A stretch of DNA of 33,934 nt from Auxenochlorella pyrenoidosa (taxonomy: Eukaryota; Chlorophyta; Trebouxiophyceae; Chlorellales; Chlorellaceae): the NCBI GenBank assembly GCA_001430745.1, contig KQ481938.1, forward strand, positions 2,152,963 through 2,186,896, given 5' to 3'. Of the stretch, positions 1 through 15,689 are shown piece after piece (position 1 is the first letter of the stretch; every line of letters starts with the position of its first letter). Under the pieces are notes generated by a model. That model made no database searches, was not told the DNA's origin, and saw only the letters and a list, made by a program, of their open reading frames with translations. The position numbers and the translations under genes were made by a program.

Positions 1-169
1 GGCTGTGCCTGAGGGCGATCCACCCTGCGTCTGGAGGCAAGCAGACGGTGGGTTCCCTTGCGCCAGGCAGCGCACGGCCCTCCACACGCCTGCCCGCTGC
101 ACAAGGCTCATGCCTCAGCGCCGGCTTTCCCCTTCCTTCCCCCCCCACCCCCCCACCCCACCCCCGCAG

Positions 170-1468
170 GTGTCTCACATCCAGACTGAGAAGCTGCTGA
201 TCAAGCTGGTGGGGCAGGAGCTGGCGCGGCGCAAGGCGCAGGGCACCTTCCGCGGCAAGTTCTCCGCGCTCAGCCACTTCTTCGGGTGAGCCCGGCTGGG
301 CGGGGAGGGGGGGAGCTGCCCTGGGCTGGGGGCCAGGGTACCAGCGCGCAGCGGGCGCACGGAGGAGGGTTGAGCTCGCAGGGCGCCGGGGAACTTGCCC
401 CTACTGTCATGGAGCAGACTCGCCATCTCTGCGGACGCCTGCTACCCCCCGCCCACCACCCCGCAGCTACGAGGGGCGCTGCTCTCTGCCCTCCAACTTC
501 GATGCCACCTACTGCAACGCGCTGGGCCAGGCGGCGGGGGCGCTGACGTCGGCGGGCCAGACCGGCCTCATGGCCACCGTGTCCAGTGAGTGCGAGGCTT
601 TGGAGGGAGCGCAAGCATGGCTTCTGCAGGGGCTGACAGCTTCGACGCTCTGCAGTGGAGCTCTTGTGGCTGTTTCAGGCCAAAATGGGGACACACTCCC
701 GCGTGGGCCCAAGTGCATGCAACCCCCAACCTGCACCACGGTGTCCCAGCTGGCCATGCCTGACAACTTGCCTGCCTGCCCTGCGCCCGCAGACCTGGCG
801 GCGCCGGCCAGCAAGTGGACGGTGGGCGGCACCCCGCTGCTGTCCATGATGCACCTGGAGCGCCGGGCGGGGCGGTGAGGGTGGGGAGGGGTGGCTCTGG
901 CAGCGGCCGCCAGCAGGGGCACTCGTTGCGGGCCTCGTAACGCTATTTAATTTGCCTGCTGTCAGTCCTGCTCCACACTGGCTGCACCCTGGCGCTGGCC
1001 CATGGCGGCAGCAGGTAGTGCGGTGCGGCCTTTGAAGCCCTCAGCGGCCCCTCACCCCCACCCCCCCGCCCACCCGCAGCGACAAGCCGGTGATCAAGAA
1101 GGCGCTGGTGGAGATCACGGGCGCCGCCATGACCTCGTACATCTCCATGCGCGCCATCTGGGCCATCCAGGACTGGTGCCGCTCCCCCGGCCCCATCCAG
1201 GTGCGCCCCGCTGCCGCCCGCCCGCCCTCCTGCTGCTCTGGCTCTGCGGCGACGGCGCCTGCCCATCTGTGCCTGCAACCTCGCCCAGCAGCTGCTCAGC
1301 CCCGCGCTGGCCCCCCCTGAAGCAACCTTCCCTCCCGTTTCCCTTGGTCCCATGCCCCCCCTGCAGTTCCAGGGCCACACCTCCGACATGGCCTCCATCA
1401 CGCTGGCCCTGGAGGTGAACGAGGGGCAGCCGTGCCTGGTGAACGAGCCCACGGATGACGGCAAGTGA
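170..1468 (+). CDS. PFP-BETA: Pyrophosphate-fructose 6-phosphate 1-phosphotransferase, beta (catalytic) subunit, copy 1; 3' part only
   Basis: This is the C-terminal part of PFP, the cytosolic enzyme that reversibly phosphorylates fructose 6-phosphate with pyrophosphate. The 5' part lies left of the window, and bases 1-169 are the end of an intron. Exons read as 170-285, 467-585, 793-874, 1080-1200 and 1367-1468, all with GT-AG introns, and the frame is open to TGA. Diagnostic segments are [10 protein letters not shown], the [20 protein letters not shown] region, [18 protein letters not shown] and [12 protein letters not shown], ending in [13 protein letters not shown]. These follow plant PFP beta rather than the regulatory alpha subunit. 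Three internal exons (119, 82 and 121 nt) have exactly the same lengths as in the complete copy downstream, so this is a tandem duplicate. It keeps the PGPIQF end that I recall as usual for the family, which copy 2 has altered. Catalytic motifs are outside the window, so activity cannot be judged. Confidence 0.93.
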
Positions 1469-2260
1469 CCGCTGGCTGCCACACAACAGCACAACCACTG
1501 CATGCACTCGACAGAGCGAGGGGTCTGCGCGACAATCGCAGACTCGTGTGCGCTGCGGCGGCTGCAGCTCGTGAGCTGGGCTTGCTGGCCGGCCCGCCGC
1601 CCCGGCACCATGAACGAATGACGCCGCGCACTCGCAAATCAGGACGACAGGTCAGTACCCTAAACCCCACCAGAACTTCAGCAACCCCACACACAACATA
1701 TATACATTCCCTCGGCGACCCCCCCTTCCCCCCTTTTCTTCCCACCCACCCGCCTCACCGTAGCTGCTCCCGGGCGTGCCCCGCCACTGGGGCGCTGCGT
1801 GGGTAGCCCATTTTAACATCGGTCGGTTTTTGGTTGGTTTTGGACGAGCACGAGCTGCCGAATGCACGATTTCTGTGACCTGAAGATTGACCGCGCTCCT
1901 TGCGCACGCATCACCCCCCTGTGTTGCTCCTGCATTTCTTCCAAGGAAGTTATGCTATGACAAACTGTGCTTGCCTGCCTGTCCTCGTGCGGGGCCTTGA
2001 ATCTCTTGCCGCTCCTTGCAGCCAAGTTATTTCCCCTTGCAATTGTCCTTGTGCTATTGTGGTATTTCCTCCTTAGCGCTCTACCCTGGTGTAAGAAGGC
2101 AGTCAATTACCATGCAATGCATCGCTCAGCGGCGCGCCCGTCACGCCCGCTCTGCGCTGCGCTTGGACATGTGGCCTCGCAACGGCCTTCAGCTTCCCCC
2201 CCCTGGTGCAAATTCAGCCATTTCGCCATCGCAACCCTATTTCGACGGTTGCTGTACGGA
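1469..2260 (+). other. Intergenic: 3' UTR of PFP copy 1 and promoter/5' UTR of PFP copy 2
   Basis: No protein gene is supported here. A TGTAA at 2090-2094 could be the poly(A) signal of the upstream gene, giving a 3' UTR of about 620 bases. If so, only about 150 bases separate the end of that transcript from the proposed start codon at 2261. The A/T-rich patch near 1690-1705 lies in the presumed 3' UTR and is not placed like a TATA box for the next gene. Confidence 0.55.
2090..2094 (+). terminator. Candidate TGTAA poly(A) signal for PFP copy 1
   Basis: TGTAA is the known poly(A) signal of chlorophyte algae. This one lies about 620 bases after the stop codon and is the only one I noticed between the two PFP genes. 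Confidence 0.45.
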
Positions 2261-7134
<4,874 letters not shown>

Positions 7135-7974
7135 GCGGCGCAGGGCAGGAGGCAGAGGCTGTAGCATGGGCTGGCCTCTCAGTGGCAAGGCGACAGCAGA
7201 CGGCTGCCAGGGCAGACAGGGGAGGGCGCCGGCTCAAGGGATGGTGGCCCGATTCAAGCCGGCTGCCGAGGGCAAGTGGGGCGACATTGGAGCGACACAT
7301 TGAAAGAGAGGCAGCAACCGTTGGACCACAGCAGCAGCTGACAAGACGCATGATTCAGTGCCTTGACTTGCACACAGCCTGTCCACACCATTTTACTTGT
7401 GTATCGTGTATGATGCTGATTGCATGCTGCTAAGAGTTAACATCACGAGGAGGCTCGCTAGGGAGTTCTCTCCAGCTGGGAGGTGGGATCTTTCGTGGCG
7501 GACGCCCCCCGCGGTACGATGTGGCACTGATGGGCTGCTCCTCCTGCCTGATAGCAACTACCACGCTGCCGCAGCCTTGTTGGCTTCTTGTTAACTAAGA
7601 TCTCACTTATTTGGCCTTTGCAAGCCAGAAGGACAGCGGAACAGCGAGTCCGCCGCACGTCGCGAACCCTGGTCCGCGGGCGGAGCTCCACGAGCTTTTG
7701 GATACAGCCATTTGTGCAGACAGTTTAGAAGCAAACCGCTGATAGGCGCTGCAGGCATGTCGCAAGCGAGCCATCTGAGTGTTTGTGCCCGATGGGCAGC
7801 CGATGGGCAGGCTTGACGCCGCCTCTCGTTTGCTGTCAAGCTATGGGCCTGTAGAGCACCGGCTTTACCACTCCTCTGCCGCCGCTGCTGCCGCGGCCTG
7901 CTACCTGCCGCCTGCCTGGCGGCACCGCCACTTCTGTCCGGCCCGCTTGCACCCACTCATTGCAGGCATCAAGC
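7135..7974. other. Intergenic: 3' UTR of PFP copy 2 and promoter region of the sulfotransferase
   Basis: About 840 bases with only short overlapping reading frames and no recognisable protein. I saw no TGTAA signal, so the end of the PFP transcript is not defined. Confidence 0.5.
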
Positions 7975-8603
7975 ATGCCACTTGAGCGCGGCGAGGATGA
8001 GGAGCCTCTGCTGAGCCGCAATGGCAGCAGCCGGAGCAGCCAGGGCGGCGACTGGCCATGCGTGGGCGAGCCAGCACCCGCTGGCAGCAGGGCACCCGCG
8101 CGACTGCGGAGCTTCAGGCAGTTTGCGCAGGGCAGGTGAGGCTCGCCAGTTGCGTACTCAAGGACTCGTCACGCTGGCAAGAATTCATCAGCACTGCAAG
8201 TGCGCAGGGGGGCGTGCCCTGCAGCTGGTATGCTGACGTCTGCTCTGCTCCCTGCAGCCTGCCCTTCTGGTGGCACTGGCCGGCAGCTCTGGTGCTCTCT
8301 GCCCTCCTGGTGGTGGTGACGAGGGAGGCCATGGGCGGGTGAGTCCAACTTGCAGAAAGAATGAAAGGTACTGCAGTGGTCTGCACCTTGAAGGGCAGCA
8401 GAGGAAACATGAAGAATGGAGGACAACGGCAGGGAGTGAGCAGGCGACTCCAACCCGGCCTCTTTGCCTTGTGGTGCAGCGATCGCGGAGCCCTGGCCTG
8501 GCGCAGGGAAGCCAAGCTGGCAGCACAGCTGGCTTCTGAGATGGCTGTCGGCCGGGAGCTGGCTCTGGCCCTGCCCGCCGCAGCGCAGCTGCAGGTGAAA
8601 TCT

Positions 8604-8643
<40 letters not shown>

Positions 8644-11286
8644 TGGAGCAGGGGAGGGCTGGTGCCGAAGCAGCAGAGCAGCAGGCGCGGGAGGATGCCA
8701 CGCCGGCCGCTGTGCTGCAGCAGCAGCTGGTTGGGTGCCGCACCAGCGCAGCAGACCCTGTGCCAGCTGTCGACACCGAGGCCTCACTGGCTGTGCTGGA
8801 TGGGCTCTCTGATGAGCAGCGGGAGGCGGCAGACGCCTTCACGACAGCGATGGCGGCGTGCAGCAACTTCAGCTGTTTGCAGGAGGCCAACAAGCTGGTG
8901 AGGCACCCGGCAAGCACAGCATGGAGGGGTAGCGGTGTGCTTGCTCGGCTGTCCCTGCGGCATGCTGCATGCCAACCCTGCTGCTGTGTGCCCATGGCCT
9001 TGCTGCCGCGCCTTGCCGCACCTGCGCCCGCAGCCGCGGGCCCCCGGCCAGTTCCCCTTCCCGCACTTCATGCTCATCGGCTTCCCCAAGTGTGCCACCA
9101 CCAGCCTGTACTGGTAAGCCTACGGGATGGTGCCCCTGCCCCTCTCGGGTGGGTGTTGGCAGTGTGCACAAGTCTGCATGCCCCGTGTGGCTCCAGCCAA
9201 CGCCCCTGCCCTGCCTATCCCTGCAGCCACCTGATCCAGCACCCACAAGTGCAGCACCCGCAGCTCAAGGCAAGTGGCTCTGCTCGGGTGTACAGCACGC
9301 GCAGACGAGCTGCAGCATGGGGTTTTGATTTCCATGCTCCGTGAGCGCCCTTCAAGCCACTGTTCCCCCAATGCGGTACATGGCCGCCAAGCTGGGCAAG
9401 CCACTCACTGCCCCAGTGTTTCTGTGTCGTGCAGGAGCCTCACACTTTGATGGACAAGTGCAGCAGGCCAGATCTGGGCTGTTCAGCAGAGACGCAGGGA
9501 GAGTACCTCCTGCAGGTGCGGCAGCTGCCGCCGCTGGCCACGAATATTGTGCTGATCCTGCATATCAGCCCAGCCTGAGGGCTGCACCCATGCTGCTTCA
9601 CAGGTATCAAAGCTGAACCCAGGCACAGCGCTCAACCGCTAGCCATCTGCAGGTGCTCAACCTGCCCGAGGCGGCGCGGTACCGCTTCACCAAGGCAGCC
9701 TTTGAGGGCAGCACTCACTACGTGCTGGTGAGGGGCGTGTGGCGGGCCTGCGGGCTGGCAGCTGGCTTGATTGTGGCTTGCCGATTCGGCTGCTGATTGA
9801 AGTGGTGGCGGGGGCTGTGCTGAGCCCCGCTGGCATGCCTTCAAGTGCAGGAGGCAGACTGGATGGCGAGCCAGCTGGCCGCCACCTTCCCCTGGCTGCG
9901 GGTGGTGGTCTCGCTGCGCGACCCCATCTCCCAGGCCATCGCCATGTACAACCACAACGTGCAGCACAACAAAACGTGAGACCGGGCTCAGTCTACATTT
10001 GCAGGCAGGCGGGCAGGCAGGGGGCCTGTGGGGCCTGCTAGCCCCGAGGTGAGGCGTGAAGCAAGGCTGGCTGAGCTCACTCGTTGCTGCCCCCGCCTCC
10101 ATGCAGCTTCCATCACTGCAACAACTCTGACATCTTCAACTGCATCCGGCGGTCCATGAGTGAGGGCGGGGCTGCGTGACCAGGACATGCCGCCACTGCC
10201 CTCCATTTTTGCCATGCTCTGTATGTGAGCCAGCATTTTGCTCTGTGCGGCAGACTTTCGCCTGCCGTTTCCCCATGCGTCCTGGACCTGCAGAGAGCAA
10301 GTCAAGCTATGCCCTCAAGCTGGAAAAGTGGCTGGACGCCTTTCCTGACGGCCGCCTGCATGTAGCGCAGGCAAGTAAAACTGACAGGGCGGTTGCTTGA
10401 GTGCCGCTGGCTGGCCATGCGGGCTGGCGTGTCCTCCCTCCTGCTGCGGCCGCATCGAGCATGCAATTGCGCAACAGCTCTGCCCTGCCTGCATGCCCCG
10501 CTGGCCAACCCTCCCCCGCAGTACGAGAGGCTGACCCGCCCTGATGGCATGGGCGGGGAGCTGGCGCAGCTCAAGGCCTTCCTGGGCATCGACCCCGCCC
10601 TGCCCTCCAGCCAGCTGCCACTCACCAACTACAAGCACCAGCGCGGGGCCCCAGATGCGGCGAGTCTGCCTGCTGTGCCAGCGTTCGCCCAATGCCTGCC
10701 TGGCTGCTCCTACCCGCTGCTGGCAGCAGCCATCCCCTCCTTCTGCCTGGCTGCCTGCTGTTCTGCCCAATTTTTCATGCATGCCGTGCTGTGATTACAT
10801 GCGATGAAGAATTGGGCTGCTGCGCCTCTGCCTCCTCTTGCCTGCAGCTGGGCCGCTACTGGATGATGCAGCGCGGCGAGTACGAGTTCCTGGTGCACAT
10901 GGCACGCCAGGACACTGTCAAGTGAGCACAGCCCGAGGTCTGCATCCGCTGCGCAGCGTTGCGTAGTGGGGGCCGGGCACAGCTACTCATGCAGCAGGTG
11001 TGCGCAGCAGCTGTCAGTTGGCTGACTGTCACCCTCGTCGGGCAAACATGTCGACTTGCAGCCTGGGTGCGTCCATGCAAATGTGGAGACGAGAGAACCG
11101 CAGCCAGACATACCTCTTGCGGTGCTTCTGCCTTGCAGGCTGGTAGATCTGCTCCAGCAGCGGCGCAGCGCAGAGCCTGCTGCGCTGCAGCAGTGGGCAG
11201 CCAACTGGGAGGCGGTGTGGGCGGCCAACCTGGACGGGTGCCAGGGCAGGGAGCGCTCCTCGCCCTGCAGGGTCGTCGTCTCCTGA
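7975..11286 (+). CDS. Golgi-type (type II membrane) sulfotransferase, PAPS-dependent
   Basis: The predicted role is transfer of sulfate from PAPS to a carbohydrate acceptor in the Golgi lumen; the acceptor is unknown. Thirteen exons: 7975-8135, 8258-8338, 8480-8897, 9034-9113, 9227-9269, 9435-9515, 9653-9727, 9851-9975, 10107-10159, 10294-10370, 10522-10659, 10848-10921 and 11139-11286, giving 517 residues. The first exon is short and ends in a stop one base into the intron. Residues 1-53 are a cytosolic tail with an acidic dileucine (EDEEPLLSRN). Residues 54-80 are one membrane anchor (PFWWHWPAALVLSALLVVV). A stem with 12 Gln follows. Catalytic motifs are the 5' phosphosulfate loop GFPKCATTSLY (about 236-246) and the 3' phosphate motif LRDPISQAIAMY (about 335-346). 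CSNFSC and CNNSD are possible lumenal glycosylation sites. Introns 5, 10 and 11 start with GC. A paralogue lies inverted at 27649-30713; TauE/SafE converges from the right. Confidence 0.88.
8607..8642 (+). repeat. (CAG)12 coding repeat, 12 Gln in the sulfotransferase stem
   Basis: Twelve uninterrupted CAG codons within exon 3 of the plus-strand sulfotransferase, between the membrane anchor and the catalytic domain. The inverted paralogue lacks the tract, and its corresponding exon is 144 bases shorter. Confidence 0.95.
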
Positions 11287-11890
11287 CACAGCATGCGGCA
11301 GGGCATGATTGACAAATGTATGACTGCAAGACCTCGACACCAGCAGCTGCTGCAGGCACATTGCCCTCCCAGCTGCAGGGACCTTGCAGCCTGTCAACTG
11401 TCAATGAAAAGCGCTATGAACTCAACCCAAAAACTCAACGCCTGGACTTGCAGGCCTGCTATCCCGCCAGTTTTGTGACCCCATCACTTGATACTTCACG
11501 TACCCTCCCTGACACGCGTGTTTTCCTGCACCGACGTGTTGTTTGACCTGACAATCCATCCAAGAACATGGCTCGGCTTGCAAACTACAGGTGTAGAACC
11601 CATGATCGACGCCTCCTGATGCCGAGAGTTCTCTTCATCTGAACTTGCATTAATTCACAGCAAATATCGTAAATACTAAGCAAGAAAGCTTGAAGCAGCA
11701 GCTGCAGTGACAAGAGAGCAGGGTGAACTGGAGTTCTGGGTTCAGCAGGACTTGAGTTTTGCCAGCCGCTACATGCATCTCAGTGGCATGCAAGCTTGTG
11801 AGTACACTGATGTGCAAGAGCACAGGAGCCAGGGACCAGAAATGGCTTCTAAATGTGAAGGGCGATGCTCCGAGCAGGAACAAAAGCGGC
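11287..11890. other. Intergenic between convergent sulfotransferase and TauE/SafE genes
   Basis: About 600 bases, visibly less GC-rich than the rest, holding the 3' UTRs of the two convergent genes. I saw no gene and no TGTAA signal on either strand. Confidence 0.5.
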
Positions 11891-14800
11891 TCAGGCGCAG
11901 AACGGAGCAGCAGGACCAGCCAATGCGCTGCCCAGCAGCTCCTGCACTGCGTGCTCCCCCGAGAAGGCGGCAGTCACTATGGCGCCCAGGCCGATGATGC
12001 CAGCAAGAATGAGCACCAGGAGGCTGGCCCGCCCGCTGCAAACAAAGGGTTGGAAGGAGCGAAGCGGCTAGGGGTGGATCTGTGCACAACCCAAGCCAGC
12101 GACAGGGAGCAGGATTTAACTTGCTGCCTCTCCACGCCTGGCCCTCCAGCCACTGGCCCAGCTCTGCCCCGCACCTGTGCCGCACCGCCCTGCCGATGAC
12201 AAAGCTGCCAAGGAAGGCCGCGGCCATGGAGGCGCTGCCGAAGGCGGCAGCAGCCGACGGGTTTAGCCGGCCCGCAGCAGCAAAGGACAGGGCGGCAGAG
12301 GAGGCGGAGAACAGGACGAGGAGCCCTGAGGTGGCGCTAGCTGCCTGCGGGTGCAAACCCAGCTCTGCCGGAGGGGCACGGGGTGGGGGTGCAGGGGTTG
12401 GGTGTCAGGGCGCTCCCCTGCAAAGCTCGGCAAGAGGACCCCAGTGCGCCAAGCACGTTGCGACGCACAGCTTGCCACTCACCCAGGAAGAGGGGCGCCA
12501 TGATCATGCCGCCGCCGATACCAAGCGTGCCCGCAGCACAGCCTCCCGCCAGGCATACAGCTGATGCCGTCGCCAGCTGGCGCCAGCTCCAGCCCGGCAG
12601 GGTGCGAGCGTGCCACGTAGGCGCCGAGGCGTTGAGCGCGGGCTGTGCGGCACGGCTTCCGCTGTCAGTGCTCGGGCTGCTGATGGGGCACCTGGTGCGC
12701 AGGATGGGCTGCTCCTCGTCGCGCTCCCGCGTGCAAAGGGACGCACCTCTGCATGCCTGCAGGAACCAGAGGGTTGGCTACACGTGCACTGAAGCGGTCA
12801 CAAAATGTGGGAGCGAAGCAAAGCAATTAGGTGCAGTCTCAAAGCAACTGCGCGGGCATCAGACTGAGCTTCTGGCTGAGTGACTGGCTAAGACTCGCCT
12901 GCCAGCTGAAAAGTGCCGTGAGTGCCAAGGCCAATGCCGCCTGGCTGCCAATGAACAGGCCGGCCTGCCAGCTGCACCGTGGGTAACGCTCCTTGCCGAC
13001 CTGCCAGGGTCGCATGGAACCACCACCAGCATTCTTCAGTTGCTGCCAGCAGGAACTGGTTTTTCAGTGCAATCGGCGGTGCACAGCTAGACACGGAATG
13101 GGCAGAGGCAAAGGAAGTGTTGACATGGCCAGGGGGCTCCATCCATGGCTAACATGGTCTTGTGCGCCTGATGCTTGGCATTGAGGGCTCACCTGGAAGC
13201 AGAAGAACAGCGCCCACAGCAACAGAATCTCCGCAATCCGCAGCCAGGGAAGCTGCAGGGATGGAGCCTGCAAGCTAGGTGCAAAGGGCATGGGGATCCA
13301 GTTTACAAGCTTTGCGCCGGTCCTCTGCAGTCTAGCGCCTGTTAAGCAAATTTGTGTTGGGACAGGTGCATATGCAAGCTGGGCAGCCCACCTGCTCGTG
13401 TTGTTTGGAGGACTGCCCAACAAATGATTCCACGCCCGCTGCCCGCTGCATCGCCCAGGGCTGCACCATGTTGTGTGACGATGGCAAAGCAAGCTGCGTT
13501 TCTGGCGAGCTGCCGGCCTCCTGCTCGCTCCTGCTGCTGCCAGCGGCTGAGGGGCATGGGTGGCGCAGCTGACACTGCCCTACGCTGGCGGGAGGCGCAT
13601 CTACTGGCACAGGCGTGCTGCGGGCTGACCCAGGCTCGAGCACTCCATCTAGCAGCCCAGGGCTGGACAGCCAGCACCCCAGCGAACTGGCTTGTAGGCC
13701 AGCCATCCTGGCTTCATTCTCCGCCTGGGTCCCCAACCCCGGCCCCATGTCTGAATGCGATCCTTGCTTGCCTGCGCTGCCACTGGTGACGACATCGCAG
13801 AGGGGACCGCACTGGGTGCTGACACACGGGGCTGGGATGCCAGCGCTTTGCTCAGCAGGTGCTTCATGCTGCATTGATTCGGGATGAGCCGGGGGCTGGC
13901 CCGGCTTCGCGCAACCTTCTGTCAGCCGCAGCTGCTCCTGCCCCTCAATCTGCTGCAGTCCTGGCTGTGCCTGCTGAAGCAAGTCTCCAGGTTCGCGACG
14001 CCTTTGATGAGGCAGCGCGTCTGCCCCATCTGCTGCACCACAGCTGCCATCCTTGCCAGGACGAGGCTGCCGGCACCGGCCCTGCTGCACATGCTTCGGC
14101 CCGCCCTCGGACAAAGCTCCTGCCGACGCAATCTGCCAGCCGTCTGCGGACCCAAACTGCCAATCAGAGTTGTCTCCAGCCTCCAGGGCTCGCCTGCTTT
14201 TCAGCTGCTGAAGCTGGTGCTGGCCATGTTGCTGCTGCCGCTGCCGCTGCCACTCTTGCTGCTCCTTCTGCTGGCCTCCAGCATCCCGCCCACAGCAGCT
14301 GGGCAGCTCCATGCTGCTGGGCGCGGGGGAGCCATCTGATGCTAGCTGCACCTGCTGCGCAGGCTGCGTTCCACTTGCACACAGCCGCCGCTGCTGGACC
14401 TGCTGCTCTGTCTGCCACATGCGCAGGCCCATCTGGGCAGTGCGCCAGGTGAGCAAGGCCAGCAGGGGGATCAGCAGGAGCGTGATGAGCCTGCGTAAAG
14501 GAGGGCAGGGCAGCAGGGTTGCATCGGGAAAAACAAAAGTCTGGCATTCTGCACGGCAGCCTGCTCGCCGCCCGTCTTTGCTGTCATGGCCGCCGAAAAG
14601 CCAAAACCCAGCGCCCAGCCCCGCTTTATACTTGCCAGCTTGGCAGAGCAATATTGAGCAGCACGCCGCAACTGACACCAAGCAGCAGCGGTGGCGCCAG
14701 CACGAGCGCGAGGTCGAAATCGATCAGGGGTGAGGTGGCGGCGTTGGGGTGCCGGCGGCCCAGAGAGTAGGAAACCGAGCCGAGGGCGCCGCCTGTGATG

Positions 14801-15288
14801 ACCGCCTGGCTGAGTGCCGTGGCTGCCTTGATGGGGAAGAGCAGCAGGACGTTGAACAGCGGCACAAATATGGCGCCCCCGCCAACGCCTGCTGCATTGG
14901 ACAGCGCTGACACCTGCCAAGGGACGGAGGGGCTGCGCGAGGAGGTGATGCGGCAGGCAGCCAAAAGATGCATGCAAGGCGCGCCGGCATAGAGTTGCAG
15001 CTGGCCTCCCCGCGTGTGCATGTTTGGCGAGCAAGCTCTGCACCACGATGGCGTTCAGCGCACCAGCAACGATATCAGTAGTGTCAGCAGGGTGCGGGGC
15101 GTGAACTGGAATGGTTGCGGCACATCTATCGGCTGCCTAGGAGGAAGCGCCCGGTCGTTGGGCGCAGGCGCAGCGGCGCTGGCGCCACCATCCTCGCGGC
15201 CAGGCGGCGGGCGAGCTGCTTCGCTGGCGAGAAGCAGGGCTGTCAGCACGAGCGCCCTGGCAAGTGCCTGGCGTCCCAGCGTCGGCAT
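11891..15288 (-). CDS. TauE/SafE family membrane transporter (sulfite exporter-like) with large Q/S-rich loop
   Basis: This is a polytopic anion transporter; some bacterial relatives export sulfite, but the substrate of plant and algal members is not established. Eight exons in coding order: 15288-15064, 14913-14636, 14490-13392, 13252-13193, 13000-12899, 12756-12483, 12364-12175 and 12035-11891, giving 790 residues. The start MPTLGRQALARALVLTALLL forms a signal peptide. First TauE repeat: VSALSNAAGVGGGAIFVPLF, then SPLIDFDLAL and LPSWLITLLLIPLLALLTW. Second repeat: GTLGIGGGMIMAPLFLELGL (GIGGG at about 667-671), HPQAASATS, then GRASLLVLILAGIIGLGAIV near the C-terminus. Between the halves, about residues 195-534 form one hydrophilic Q/S/P-rich loop encoded by a single 1,099-base exon; plant homologues are near 480 residues in total. 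Introns after exons 2 and 5 have GC donors (gcaagt, gcgagt). It is divergent from NBS1, with 401 bases between the start codons. Confidence 0.88.
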
Positions 15289-15689
15289 CCGTTTCGTCTG
15301 ACTGTCGGAGGTGGTCAGGCCGGCCCCTTTCGCAATGAGATCCGCATGGCGATCACACAAAGGTGTCGAGAAGTCGGCCAGAATGATTGCTGCATCGCTG
15401 CCCTGGCTGAGCAACTCGCCCCGATCCCCACCCAGCACGCTGGGCCCGAACCTAGTTCGTCGAGTGGATTCCCTTGAGCATCCTGCATCCAGTCCTGCAT
15501 GACACACATCACCTAAGTTGCTTGAGAGCCAGTTCCCTGTGCCGACTGCTCTTTCAACTCGCGGGTTTTGGAGCAGCTGGCGATAGCTCCAGGGCCCCTA
15601 CGGCTGTGTGATCATAGGTAGCGGTAGATCAGGGCGCTAGGCGGCCCACAGCAGCTTGCTCTGCCGCTGCTGCTGCCGCCGCCGCCGCC
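15289..15689. promoter_or_regulatory. Divergent (shared) promoter region of TauE/SafE and NBS1
   Basis: There are 401 bases between two outward-facing start codons, so both 5' UTRs and both promoters must fit here. The NBS1 side ends in a GCC-repeat leader directly before ATGG, a favourable start context. I see no clear TATA box. Confidence 0.6.

Noticed and set aside
1690..1705. TATA-like A/T-rich stretch
   Set aside because: It lies in the presumed 3' UTR of PFP copy 1, over 500 bases before the next start.
7779..7985. Short plus-strand frame just before sulfotransferase 1
   Set aside because: Out of frame with the ATG at 7975, which has a sensible dileucine tail and a good donor; no recognised content.
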